Assembly (NCBI GenBank): GCA_030691295.1
Contig: JAUYEQ010000537.1
Span: forward strand, 1-5,452
DNA: 5,452 bases
From: Bacteroidota bacterium
GTDB lineage: Bacteria; Bacteroidota; Bacteroidia; Bacteroidales; Prolixibacteraceae
Direction of reading: 5' to 3'
In this document: in pieces, positions 1 to 5,452 of the stretch
How the letters are laid out: the number at the start of each line of letters is the position of its first letter
Numbering within the stretch: position 1 is the first letter of the stretch
The notes under the pieces: generated by a model
Told to the model about the DNA's origin: nothing
What the model saw: only the letters and a program-made list of their open reading frames with translations
The model's database searches: none
Program-made: the position numbers and the translations under genes

Positions 1-896
1 ACAAAGCAGAGAAATTCTTCCTTTTCAAAAATACCGATGGCAAGTATTTCACCATGGAGGAATACGAAACGCTCATCAAACCGGAACAAACCGACAAAGA
101 CAACAGTCTGATTTATCTGTACACCAATGACATGGAGCATCAGTTCTCCTTTGTTCAGGCGGCAAAAAACAAAGGCTACGATGTTTTGCTGATGAACAAC
201 GTTCTGGCAACTCCGCTGATCAACAAACTGGAACAGAAGTACACCAACAAAAGGTTCGTTCGTGTTGATTCCGACGTAGTTGAACATTTGATTACCAAAG
301 AAGAGCCGAAACATGAACTGAGCTGGGAAGAAAAAAACGAGCTGAGCCCAATTTTTAAAGCTGTTTGTCCTGAAACCAAAGATTTCGGTTTCATCGTCGA
401 TTTCAAAGATCTGGGCGAAACCGGCAATCCAATGGTGATTACTCGCAACGAGTTCATGCGCCGCATGAAAGACATGAGTCAGATGCAAGGCGGAATGAGT
501 TTTTACGGCGATTTGCCTGAAAATATGAATTTGGTTGTAAACACATCGCATCCGCTGGTAAAACAAATTTTTGTAGATCGCGATGCCACTTTGGGTTCTG
601 AACTGGATCGTGTAAAGAGTGAATTACAAGTGAAGGAATCGGAGAAAGCCGAAGTTGAAATGGCCAAAAAAGATAAAAAAGACGAGGAAATTCCTTCTGA
701 AGTAAAAGAAAAAGCAGAAGAAATTGAAAAAGCGATCACTGCCCTTCAGAACGAACGAAAAGAGAAACTCACCGCGTTCGGAAAAGAAAACAAACTGGCG
801 AAACAACTCGTTGATTTGGCTTTGCTTGCAAACGGAATGCTGAAAGGTGAAGACCTCGACAAATTCGTAAAGCGCAGTTTTGAAATGATCAAATAG
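1..896 (+). CDS. htpG: Chaperone protein HtpG (Hsp90 family), 3' part only
   Basis: This is the C-terminal 297 residues of the cytosolic ATP-dependent chaperone HtpG. The reading frame is open from position 3, so the gene begins before the window; the ATG at 54 is internal. What remains is the end of the middle domain and the dimerisation domain; the N-terminal ATPase domain is not in view. The opening residues (KFFLFKNTDGKYFTMEEY) and the MQGGMSFYGDLPENMNLVVN block followed by HPLV are characteristic of Bacteroidota HtpG. A lysine/glutamate-rich helical stretch (about 620-770 in the DNA) leads to the final LAKQLVDLALLANGML helix pair, also typical of the phylum, whose HtpG is about 680 residues against about 620 in E. 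coli. The gene ends in TAG and is followed 25 bases later by a hairpin terminator, so it probably ends its transcription unit. No frameshift or odd feature is visible in this part. Confidence 0.95.
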   Translation, partial: KAEKFFLFKNTDGKYFTMEEYETLIKPEQTDKDNSLIYLYTNDMEHQFSFVQAAKNKGYDVLLMNNVLATPLINKLEQKYTNKRFVRVDSDVVEHLITKEEPKHELSWEEKNELSPIFKAVCPETKDFGFIVDFKDLGETGNPMVITRNEFMRRMKDMSQMQGGMSFYGDLPENMNLVVNTSHPLVKQIFVDRDATLGSELDRVKSELQVKESEKAEVEMAKKDKKDEEIPSEVKEKAEEIEKAITALQNERKEKLTAFGKENKLAKQLVDLALLANGMLKGEDLDKFVKRSFEMIK

Positions 897-921
897 TAGA
901 TTTTAACCGCAAATATAAGAG

Positions 922-951
922 AAAGCTGTTCCCCAAAGGAGCAGCTTTTTT
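922..951 (+). terminator. Intrinsic terminator after htpG
   Basis: An 11-base stem is formed by AAAGCTGTTCC (922-932) and GGAGCAGCTTT (938-948), with ten Watson-Crick pairs, one T-G wobble and a five-base loop (CCAAA). The right arm runs into six consecutive T (946-951). It lies 25 bases past the htpG stop, in the right place and direction to end that transcript. The left arm begins with AAA, so the hairpin is partly bidirectional, but there is no long A run upstream to serve a - strand transcript well. Confidence 0.88.
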
Positions 952-1004
952 ATATTCTGAAGTATAGGTAAATGTGCTGTAAAAGAAAGAATTGGGCAAA
1001 TTGA

Positions 1005-1154
1005 TTAGAGTTGGGCAGAACTGATTTGCCGTCCAAGTTCGTGAAGGCCATTTTTAATCTTCATAACCTGTTTCTCGGACGCAAAAGCAAACCCATTCTT
1101 GTACCGCCGCAGAAGCGAGGCATTGATCCCTATTTTCCGTGAAAATGTGTTTAT
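1005..1154 (-). pseudogene. Remnant of HicB-like antitoxin C-terminal DNA-binding domain
   Basis: Reading the - strand from 1154 down to the TAA at 1007-1005 gives 49 residues. They include FSRKIGINASLLRRYKNG, then ASEKQ and GLHELGRQISS. From memory of the family, this is the layout of the C-terminal XRE-like segment in Bacteroidota HicB-type antitoxins (a 'GIN.S..RQY..G...PS.KQ..KI..GLH.LG..L' pattern). No database comparison was possible. The frame stays open up to an ATG at 1352, but that part lies inside the start of the + strand gene at 1301 and does not look like the HicB ribonuclease-like fold. Between it and the domain there is no ATG, GTG or TTG start. No HicA-like toxin is next to it. 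I therefore read it as a decayed fragment. A short functional DNA-binding peptide is a less likely alternative. Confidence 0.5.
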
Positions 1155-1286
1155 TGAAAAAAAGCAACAGAGAGTGAAGGGAAATTTTTGGGTAAAAGTT
1201 CTGTATTGGACTTCATTGATAATATTATTTTTAGCAACTTTGAATGTTTTTCCTGAAATCTTAATTTCAGACTCGTAACAAAACCG

Positions 1287-1294
1287 AAAGGAGG
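1287..1294 (+). promoter_or_regulatory. Strong Shine-Dalgarno sequence
   Basis: AAAGGAGG lies six bases before the ATG at 1301 and is an almost complete anti-16S match at good spacing. Bacteroidota genes usually have A/T-rich leaders without such a motif, and the other starts in this window (1785, 2637, 3476, 4645) have none. It fixes the start codon of the downstream gene. Confidence 0.75.
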
Positions 1295-1300
1295 TCTTCA

Positions 1301-1747
1301 ATGAATGTAGAAACATTAACTGATCCGAACTCAATTCATAAAAGCAAGACAAAAAAGAACAAGCAAAAATTCAAGAAAACAACCATTTTTAAAAAATTTG
1401 ATGCCGAAGGTTTTTTATACGCCTGGGGTTTTGCAATTGCATTTGCAGTAGCCGGTATTCTGATTTTTTTTGAAGTAAAAACTCCCGAAGGTGCTTCCGA
1501 ATCAATTGGGAATTCAAATTATCAACGATTTTCAGGGTTTCATCCCGAATCGGCCAAAGAAGTGCTGGCTCTCATTGCGGGAAGTCTTCTTCTCTTAGGA
1601 GCTGTTTATTGTATTTTTTTAGGGCTGACGATTGTCGCCCAATTCATTGTTGGCAAGAAACTGAAATTTGGAAAGAAAATTAAATCGCATTTCAATAAAA
1701 CCAGATTTCGCAAACAGTTATCAGATAAAACTTCCATTTCTAAATAA
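1301..1747 (+). CDS. Small two-helix inner-membrane protein of unknown function
   Basis: The 148-residue product is not a family I recognise. Residues 14-32 are strongly basic (KSKTKKNKQKFKK region). A first hydrophobic helix spans about 38-57 (AWGFAIAFAVAGILIFF), then a roughly 30-residue polar loop (58-87, net acidic, with SNYQRFSGFHPES), then a second, longer helix at about 88-117 (VLALIAGSLLLLGAVYCIFL). The tail (118-148) is again rich in lysine and arginine. By the positive-inside rule both ends are cytosolic and the loop is periplasmic. There are no catalytic motifs. The start is set by the AAAGGAGG sequence six bases upstream. It stands 37 bases before mazG but a promoter-like element lies between them, so they may be separate units. 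It could be a lineage-specific membrane protein; the basic tails might contact nucleic acid, phospholipid head groups or a partner, but nothing here shows which. Confidence 0.8.
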   Translation: MNVETLTDPNSIHKSKTKKNKQKFKKTTIFKKFDAEGFLYAWGFAIAFAVAGILIFFEVKTPEGASESIGNSNYQRFSGFHPESAKEVLALIAGSLLLLGAVYCIFLGLTIVAQFIVGKKLKFGKKIKSHFNKTRFRKQLSDKTSISK

Positions 1748-1753
1748 AGGTTT

Positions 1754-1761
1754 TAATTTTG
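1754..1761 (+). promoter_or_regulatory. Possible Bacteroidota-type -7 promoter element for mazG
   Basis: TAATTTTG matches the Bacteroidota -7 consensus TAnnTTTG exactly and sits 23 bases before the mazG ATG, which would give a leader of about 15-20 bases. No clear TTTG or TTG -33 element is found at the expected distance (the region around 1728-1736 reads AAACTTCCA), so the assignment is tentative. Confidence 0.35.
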
Positions 1762-1784
1762 GGCTTCATTGTTAAAATCTGAAA

Positions 1785-2564
1785 ATGAATGATAAATTAA
1801 ATGCCTTTGCCCGCCTCTTGGAAATCATGGATGAGTTGCGCGAAAAATGTCCGTGGGACAAAGAGCAAACCCTCGAATCGCTCCGGAAACTTACCATCGA
1901 AGAAACATACGAACTGGCCGATGCCATCCTGAACAACGATCTGAACGGGATTAAAAAAGAGTTGGGCGACCTGATGCTCCACATTGTTTTTTATGCCAAA
2001 ATCGGTTCCGAAAAAGGCGCTTTCGACATGGCCGATGTGCTGAACTCCATCAACGAAAAGCTTGTTTACCGCCATCCGCACGTGTTTGGCGAAGTGGATG
2101 TGGCCAATGCCCGCGAAGTGGAACAGAACTGGGAAACCCTCAAACTAAAAGAAAAAGGTGGAAACACGCGCGTATTGGAAGGCGTTCCGGCTGCTATGCC
2201 TGCTTTGATAAAAGCAAACCGTATTCAGGAAAAAGCCAGTGGAGTTGGATTTGATTGGGAATACCGCGAGCAGGTGTGGGACAAAGTGAAGGAAGAAATT
2301 AACGAGTTAAGTGTCGAGATTGATCAGGTTGATCAGGATAAAATTGAAGGCGAATTCGGAGACCTGTTTTTTGCAATGGTGAATGCCGCCCGTTTGTACG
2401 GAATCGATCCGGAAACTGCGCTGGAACGTACCAATCTGAAATTCATCAACCGTTTTCATTACCTCGAAAGTGAAACACTTCAGAAAGGAAAAGACCTGAA
2501 AAAGATGAGCCTGGACGAAATGAACGAGATTTGGGACGAGGCGAAAAGGTTGGAAAGACTGTGA
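1785..2564 (+). CDS. mazG: Nucleoside triphosphate pyrophosphohydrolase MazG
   Basis: MazG is a cytosolic Mg2+-dependent enzyme that hydrolyses (d)NTPs to the monophosphates and pyrophosphate, removing aberrant nucleotides; in E. coli it also affects (p)ppGpp levels. The 259-residue length matches the usual two-domain form (E. coli about 263). Domain 1 begins with [20 protein letters not shown] and has the metal-binding motif E39-E40-xx-E43 followed by E59-xx-D62. It continues through the YRHPHVFG motif (95-102) and VEQNW (112-116). Domain 2 has GVGFDW (153-158), a second E170-E171-xx-E174, E190-xx-D193, and the closing NLKFINRF (217-224). Both acid sets are present, so neither half looks inactivated. 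The ATG at 1785 opens directly into the conserved N-terminus. The next gene starts 72 bases downstream after a repeat tract, with no terminator seen between. Confidence 0.96.
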   Translation: MNDKLNAFARLLEIMDELREKCPWDKEQTLESLRKLTIEETYELADAILNNDLNGIKKELGDLMLHIVFYAKIGSEKGAFDMADVLNSINEKLVYRHPHVFGEVDVANAREVEQNWETLKLKEKGGNTRVLEGVPAAMPALIKANRIQEKASGVGFDWEYREQVWDKVKEEINELSVEIDQVDQDKIEGEFGDLFFAMVNAARLYGIDPETALERTNLKFINRFHYLESETLQKGKDLKKMSLDEMNEIWDEAKRLERL

Positions 2565-2572
2565 CATAAGTG

Positions 2573-2606
2573 GTCAGTGATCAGTGTTCAGTCTCAGTGT
2601 TCAGAA
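2573..2606 (+). repeat. Short degenerate CAGTG heptad repeat tract
   Basis: The gap between mazG and the PAP2 gene holds units GTCAGTG, ATCAGTG, TTCAGTC, TCAGTG and TTCAGAA in a row, followed by looser echoes (CAGTAAATTACAGTAGATCAGT, read 2608-2629). The unit is about seven bases with one six-base copy, as expected from slippage. Similar CAGTG-rich stretches occur between genes in some Bacteroidota genomes as I recall them. The tract contains an in-frame GTG (2577) that falsely extends the downstream coding frame. Confidence 0.65.
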
Positions 2607-2636
2607 ACAGTAAATTACAGTAGATCAGTATCGTTT

Positions 2637-3443
2637 ATGATAAAAAAACTTCAGAACAAAGGAATTTTATTTCTACTCCTGATAATGCTTTCCAATGTCG
2701 TATTTGCGCAAATCGATACCATCCGCATAAACAAAGCTTATTTTAAAAAATACTGGACAGACACAAAAGCAATTGTTAAATCGCCTGCCAGGTGGCAACA
2801 AAACGACTGGATAACTTTTGGAGTGCTGGTTTCAGGAACTGGTGGTTTGATGTTTGCTGATCAATCCGTCGCCAATTTTGCCCAGGGACAGCGAACCGAA
2901 AAGATCGACCGGTTTTCTGCAAATTTTCTGGAACCATTTGATTTAGAATACAGCATGATTTTAATGGGAGGCATTTTCGCGCATGGAATTATTGCAAAAA
3001 AACAGAAAAGCGTCAGTACTGCCTTACTGGCTTTTGAAAGTTATGTTTTAGCCGGACTGATAACCCGGATTCCGAAGAATTTGCTGGGCAGGGAACGAGC
3101 CGATAACTGGAGGGGCGATGGCCCTTTTGTCTTTAACGGGCCCTTTCATGGCAATAGTTTTCCTTCCGGTCATGCAACTGCTTCTTTTGCCATTGCTTCT
3201 GTAATTGCAACCCAATACCGCGATCACAAATGGGTTCCTGTTGTGGCCTACTCGGTGGCCTCACTTACTGCAATTTCAAGAGTTTACGACAACAAACACT
3301 GGCTGAGCGATGTGGTTGCCGGAGCTGCTATCGGCACGCTTGTCGGAAATTTAGTCAGCCATCGCACTTCAGATTCTAAACTATCCGTGGTTCCTTTTGG
3401 AAATAGTAATTATCAGGGTGTGAAATTGTCTTATATTTGGTGA
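2637..3443 (+). CDS. Exported PAP2-superfamily phosphatase
   Basis: The product (268 residues from this start) belongs to the membrane-associated PAP2/phosphatidic acid phosphatase family, which removes phosphate from lipid phosphates such as undecaprenyl pyrophosphate, phosphatidate or lipid A; the substrate cannot be told from sequence. The three catalytic motifs are present: K147-x6-R154, P176-S177-G178-H179 with the nucleophile-assisting histidine, and S214-R215-x5-H221-x3-D225 with the phosphorylated histidine. In motif 1 the usual RP is RA (A155). A signal peptide (residues 1-24, hydrophobic GILFLLLIMLSNVVFA) points to cleavage before Q25. Hydrophobic segments at about 59-74, 107-120, 129-145, 182-192, 199-213 and 226-240 suggest a membrane-embedded core. 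I chose the ATG at 2637 because it opens directly on the signal peptide; an in-frame GTG at 2577 would add 20 residues coded by the repeat tract. The tail ends in an aromatic residue (LSYIW). It is 32 bases upstream of the lipoprotein gene. Confidence 0.92.
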   Translation: MIKKLQNKGILFLLLIMLSNVVFAQIDTIRINKAYFKKYWTDTKAIVKSPARWQQNDWITFGVLVSGTGGLMFADQSVANFAQGQRTEKIDRFSANFLEPFDLEYSMILMGGIFAHGIIAKKQKSVSTALLAFESYVLAGLITRIPKNLLGRERADNWRGDGPFVFNGPFHGNSFPSGHATASFAIASVIATQYRDHKWVPVVAYSVASLTAISRVYDNKHWLSDVVAGAAIGTLVGNLVSHRTSDSKLSVVPFGNSNYQGVKLSYIW

Positions 3444-3475
3444 CTAAATTATTTCAATCAGTTAATACATTGTTT

Positions 3476-4627
3476 ATGCGAAAATATTTTCTTTTCATTT
3501 TAACCGCTATTTTACTCCTGAATTCTTGTTCAACAGGTAAAAAATCGTTGCAACGCGGTGACTATTACGATGCGATAATGAAGGCAGCCAACCGTTTAAG
3601 CAGCGACCCGGATAATCGTAAAGCCATGCAGGTAGTCCGTGAAGGTTACCCGATGGCAGTGGCTTTTTATCAGGAAGAAATCGACCAGGTTTTGACGGGA
3701 AACGATCAATTCAGGTGGAAACAAACACTTGAAATCATGCAAACTGTCAATCGTATGTCAGATGAAATTCGCCGGATTCCTGCAGCCCGCAGTCTTGTCA
3801 GCTCTATCAAAACATACACTTCCGAAATGGCCGACGTTCAGAATCGTGCTGCTCAGGAATTTTATGATGCGGGAATGGACGCTCTCAGCCGACAAACACG
3901 CGAAGCTGCCAAACAAGCTTATTATCATTTTCTGAATGCCGATGGTTTGGTTCGCGGTTTCAAGGATACCAAACAAAAAATATCTCAGGCAAAGGATTTA
4001 GCCACCTTAAAAGTAGTGGTGGAACAAATTCCGGTAAATGGCAAATACGAATATTCAGCACAATTCTTTTACGACAATGTTTTCCAGATGCTCAATCAAC
4101 AGTTTCAGGAAAAAGATTTTGTACACTTCTTTTCTCCGGAAGAGGCAGACAGAGCAAAGTTGAAATATCCGGACATGGTTTTACAAATGGGTTTCTACGA
4201 TTTCTTCATTGATCGTCCGCAACATTTTGAGGAAGAAAAAGAACTTTCGCGTCAGGTGGAAGAAAAATACCAGGTTAAAATTTCGAAAGATTCAACAGCC
4301 ACGCGCACCAGAACAGTAACAAAAAAGGGAAAAATTAAAATACTGACAGATCAGGTTGCATCGGGCGGGTTGCTGGAACTGAAAGCGGTTGAATATCAGT
4401 CGCAAAAAATACTTTTCACCGATAAAATTCCTGGTCAGTTTACGTGGCAAAACAGGTACGGTATTTTTGTAGGCGACAATGAGGTGCTCGATAAAGAACT
4501 CATTTCAATTCTGAACAACAAAATGGTCATGCCACCCGCCTCGCAGGATATGTTTGTGCTGTTTACAAAACCCATTTTCAATCAAATGGCAGAAAAACTG
4601 ACCAATTATTTTAGGCAGTACAATTAG
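3476..4627 (+). CDS. TPR-like lipoprotein of unrecognised family (first of a tandem pair)
   Basis: The 383-residue product is a predicted lipoprotein: MRKYFLFILTAILLLNSC has a type II signal with lipobox LNSC and acylated cysteine C18. No acidic Bacteroidota surface-export signal follows the cysteine (STGKK), so the periplasmic face of a membrane is more likely than the cell surface. Residues 22-55 (RGDYYDAIMKAANRLSSDPD) and about 122-160 (EFYDAGMDAL, then AAKQAYYHF) look like degenerate tetratricopeptide helical hairpins. A polar middle (about 225-275) precedes a likely beta-rich C-terminal part with GQFTW (320-324), YGIFVGDNEVL (328-338) and a closing helix. No catalytic motif is recognised; a scaffold or binding role is an inference. 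The ATG at 3476 is chosen because it opens on the signal peptide; an upstream in-frame TTG at 3437 overlaps the PAP2 gene. The next gene, 17 bases away, is a paralogue. Confidence 0.82.
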   Translation: MRKYFLFILTAILLLNSCSTGKKSLQRGDYYDAIMKAANRLSSDPDNRKAMQVVREGYPMAVAFYQEEIDQVLTGNDQFRWKQTLEIMQTVNRMSDEIRRIPAARSLVSSIKTYTSEMADVQNRAAQEFYDAGMDALSRQTREAAKQAYYHFLNADGLVRGFKDTKQKISQAKDLATLKVVVEQIPVNGKYEYSAQFFYDNVFQMLNQQFQEKDFVHFFSPEEADRAKLKYPDMVLQMGFYDFFIDRPQHFEEEKELSRQVEEKYQVKISKDSTATRTRTVTKKGKIKILTDQVASGGLLELKAVEYQSQKILFTDKIPGQFTWQNRYGIFVGDNEVLDKELISILNNKMVMPPASQDMFVLFTKPIFNQMAEKLTNYFRQYN

Positions 4628-4644
4628 GATTCAGGCAAAACCCA

Positions 4645-5452
4645 ATGCATAAATTCTGCTTCATTACCTTTTGTTTTTCAATAGTATTCGTGAGCTACTC
4701 CAGCGGAACAGGTTCTACGAAAAAACCTGATTATGCCATGGTTTTGAACCAGTCTATTTTCCGATTGAGCAGCCACCCGAAAAGCCAAAAAGCGAAAAGA
4801 AAAGTTACGGAAACCTATTATCAGGCCATAAATTTTTATCAGCAAGAAATTGACCGGATTTTAATGGACAATGAACCGTTAAAATGGACCAAAACGCTGG
4901 ATATTCTTGAAACCGTAAATGGGCTGGGAGATGAAATCAGATTTAATTCTGTGGCTTCGCAACTGATTTGTGAACCCAAAATTTATACCTCTGAAATTGA
5001 TCATGCAAAGACAAAAGCAGTAGCCGAATTTTATCAGGCGGGGGAAGATTGCCTAGAACAGAATTCGAAAGAGAAAGCAAAAGAAGCTTACTTCTATTTT
5101 AAAAGAGCGGCACAACTAAATCTGGAATACAAAGCCGTTGCAGATAAAATTAAAGAAGCTAAAAATTATGGCATGTTAAAGGTACTGATTGAACCCCTGG
5201 AGTTGGATTTTAAAACGGTGGACGTGCTAACTGAAAAGCTGGACAAAGAATTTTTTTATTGGACTCAACAAAATGTATCGAAACGGGATTTTGTACAATT
5301 TTATTCCCGGGAAGAATTGACGACTCTGAATGCCAGACCCGATTTAATTATTCAGCTTTTCGTTCAGGATTTCAGGATTAACGAAAGACCTACGATCGTA
5401 TATCGGAATATTCAGATGCCAAAACCGACCAAACAATTGGTTTTAATTGACG
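4645..5452 (+). CDS. Paralogue of the preceding lipoprotein, lacking the lipobox cysteine; 3' end outside the window
   Basis: An open frame runs from ATG 4645 to the window end (269 codons, no stop). It aligns with the preceding protein without gaps from residue 29 to about 187; over residues 41-187 I counted by hand about 60 identities in 147. Shared stretches include FYQ-EID (64-70), TVN-x3-DEIR (90-99), YTSE (114-117), EFY-x-AG (128-133) and LKV (178-180); further on, DFV-x-F-x-S-x-EE and a PD-x3-Q-x4-DF segment also match. The N-terminus (MHKFCFITFCFSIVFVSYSS) is a signal-like hydrophobic stretch, but where the first protein has lipobox C18 this one has Y18 (TAC at 4696-4698). It is therefore probably secreted by signal peptidase I or kept as an N-terminal anchor. 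The 17-base gap suggests co-transcription. Function unknown. Confidence 0.8.
   Translation, partial: MHKFCFITFCFSIVFVSYSSGTGSTKKPDYAMVLNQSIFRLSSHPKSQKAKRKVTETYYQAINFYQQEIDRILMDNEPLKWTKTLDILETVNGLGDEIRFNSVASQLICEPKIYTSEIDHAKTKAVAEFYQAGEDCLEQNSKEKAKEAYFYFKRAAQLNLEYKAVADKIKEAKNYGMLKVLIEPLELDFKTVDVLTEKLDKEFFYWTQQNVSKRDFVQFYSREELTTLNARPDLIIQLFVQDFRINERPTIVYRNIQMPKPTKQLVLID

Larger units (their letters stand above)
897..1300. other. Intergenic region between htpG and the small membrane-protein gene
   Basis: This 404-base gap holds the htpG terminator (922-951), a spacer with two copies of TTGGGCA (992-998 and 1011-1017), the antitoxin-like remnant on the - strand (1005-1154), and an A/T-rich stretch (1155-1285) that probably carries the promoter of the gene at 1301. 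A loose -7 candidate, CAACTTTG at 1235-1242 (consensus TAnnTTTG), has a TTG at 1216-1218, a spacing of 16 that is shorter than usual. I do not call it a promoter with confidence. No tRNA or other RNA gene was recognised. Confidence 0.6.

Noticed and set aside
176..806. Open frames on the - strand opposite htpG
   Set aside because: They are antisense shadows of a strongly conserved coding region, low-complexity in serine and phenylalanine, with no family features.
992..1017. Two copies of TTGGGCA as an operator or attachment site
   Set aside because: Only seven bases each; the second copy lies within the stop-proximal part of the antitoxin remnant and the repeat is short enough to be chance.
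1005..1352. A full-length 115-residue gene on the - strand
   Set aside because: Its only start codon lies within the coding start of the well-supported + strand gene at 1301, its first 65 or so residues do not look like a folded domain, and only the last 49 resemble a known family; annotated as a remnant instead.
1772..2567. Open frames on the - strand opposite mazG
   Set aside because: They lie antisense to a complete, motif-verified mazG and show no domain or signal of their own.
2577..2636. An earlier GTG start for the PAP2 gene, adding 20 residues
   Set aside because: The added residues are coded by the CAGTG repeat tract and would bury the signal peptide that begins cleanly at the ATG at 2637.
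3437..3475. An earlier TTG start for the lipoprotein gene, adding 13 residues and overlapping the PAP2 gene
   Set aside because: It would displace the lipoprotein signal; the ATG at 3476 gives a standard-length signal peptide with the lipobox at residue 18.
3729..3976. Short frames on both strands inside the first lipoprotein gene
   Set aside because: The coding frame is supported by its paralogue's protein-level conservation over the same stretch; the alternatives have none.

Overview
The window looks like a chromosomal housekeeping stretch from a member of the Bacteroidota. This rests on three things. The HtpG C-terminus carries the MQGGMSFYGDLP block and the lysine/glutamate-rich tail typical of that phylum. 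A TAnnTTTG-type -7 promoter element lies upstream of mazG. Leaders are mostly A/T-rich without a Shine-Dalgarno sequence. A marine or sediment Bacteroidales/Marinilabiliales-like host is possible, but the sequence here does not settle it. All confident genes are on the + strand. I see no phage, transposon, CRISPR or RNA gene.

Layout: (1) positions 1-896 hold the 3' part of htpG (Hsp90 family chaperone), closed by a clear intrinsic terminator at about 922-951. (2) A 404-base gap (897-1300) contains, on the - strand, a decayed piece that resembles the C-terminal helix-turn-helix of Bacteroidota HicB-type antitoxins. (3) 1301-1747 encodes a small two-helix membrane protein of unknown function with an unusually strong Shine-Dalgarno sequence. 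(4) 1785-2564 is mazG, a nucleoside triphosphate pyrophosphohydrolase with both catalytic domains intact. (5) A short tract of degenerate CAGTG repeats precedes 2637-3443, an exported PAP2-superfamily phosphatase. (6) 3476-4627 encodes a lipoprotein of an unrecognised, TPR-like family. (7) 4645 to the window end encodes a second, incomplete member of the same family.

Genes from mazG onward are close together (gaps of 72, 32 and 17 bases) and may be co-transcribed, though I see no evidence that they share a pathway. MazG cleans up nucleotide pools in the cytosol, whereas the PAP2 enzyme and the two TPR-like proteins are predicted to act in the envelope. The most distinctive feature is the tandem paralogue pair at the right end. 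The two align without gaps over most of the N-terminal half, yet the first has a lipobox cysteine (C18) and the second has tyrosine at the same position, suggesting one membrane-anchored and one non-lipidated partner. I did not find a convincing new multi-gene system; the pair is the best candidate for something undescribed.
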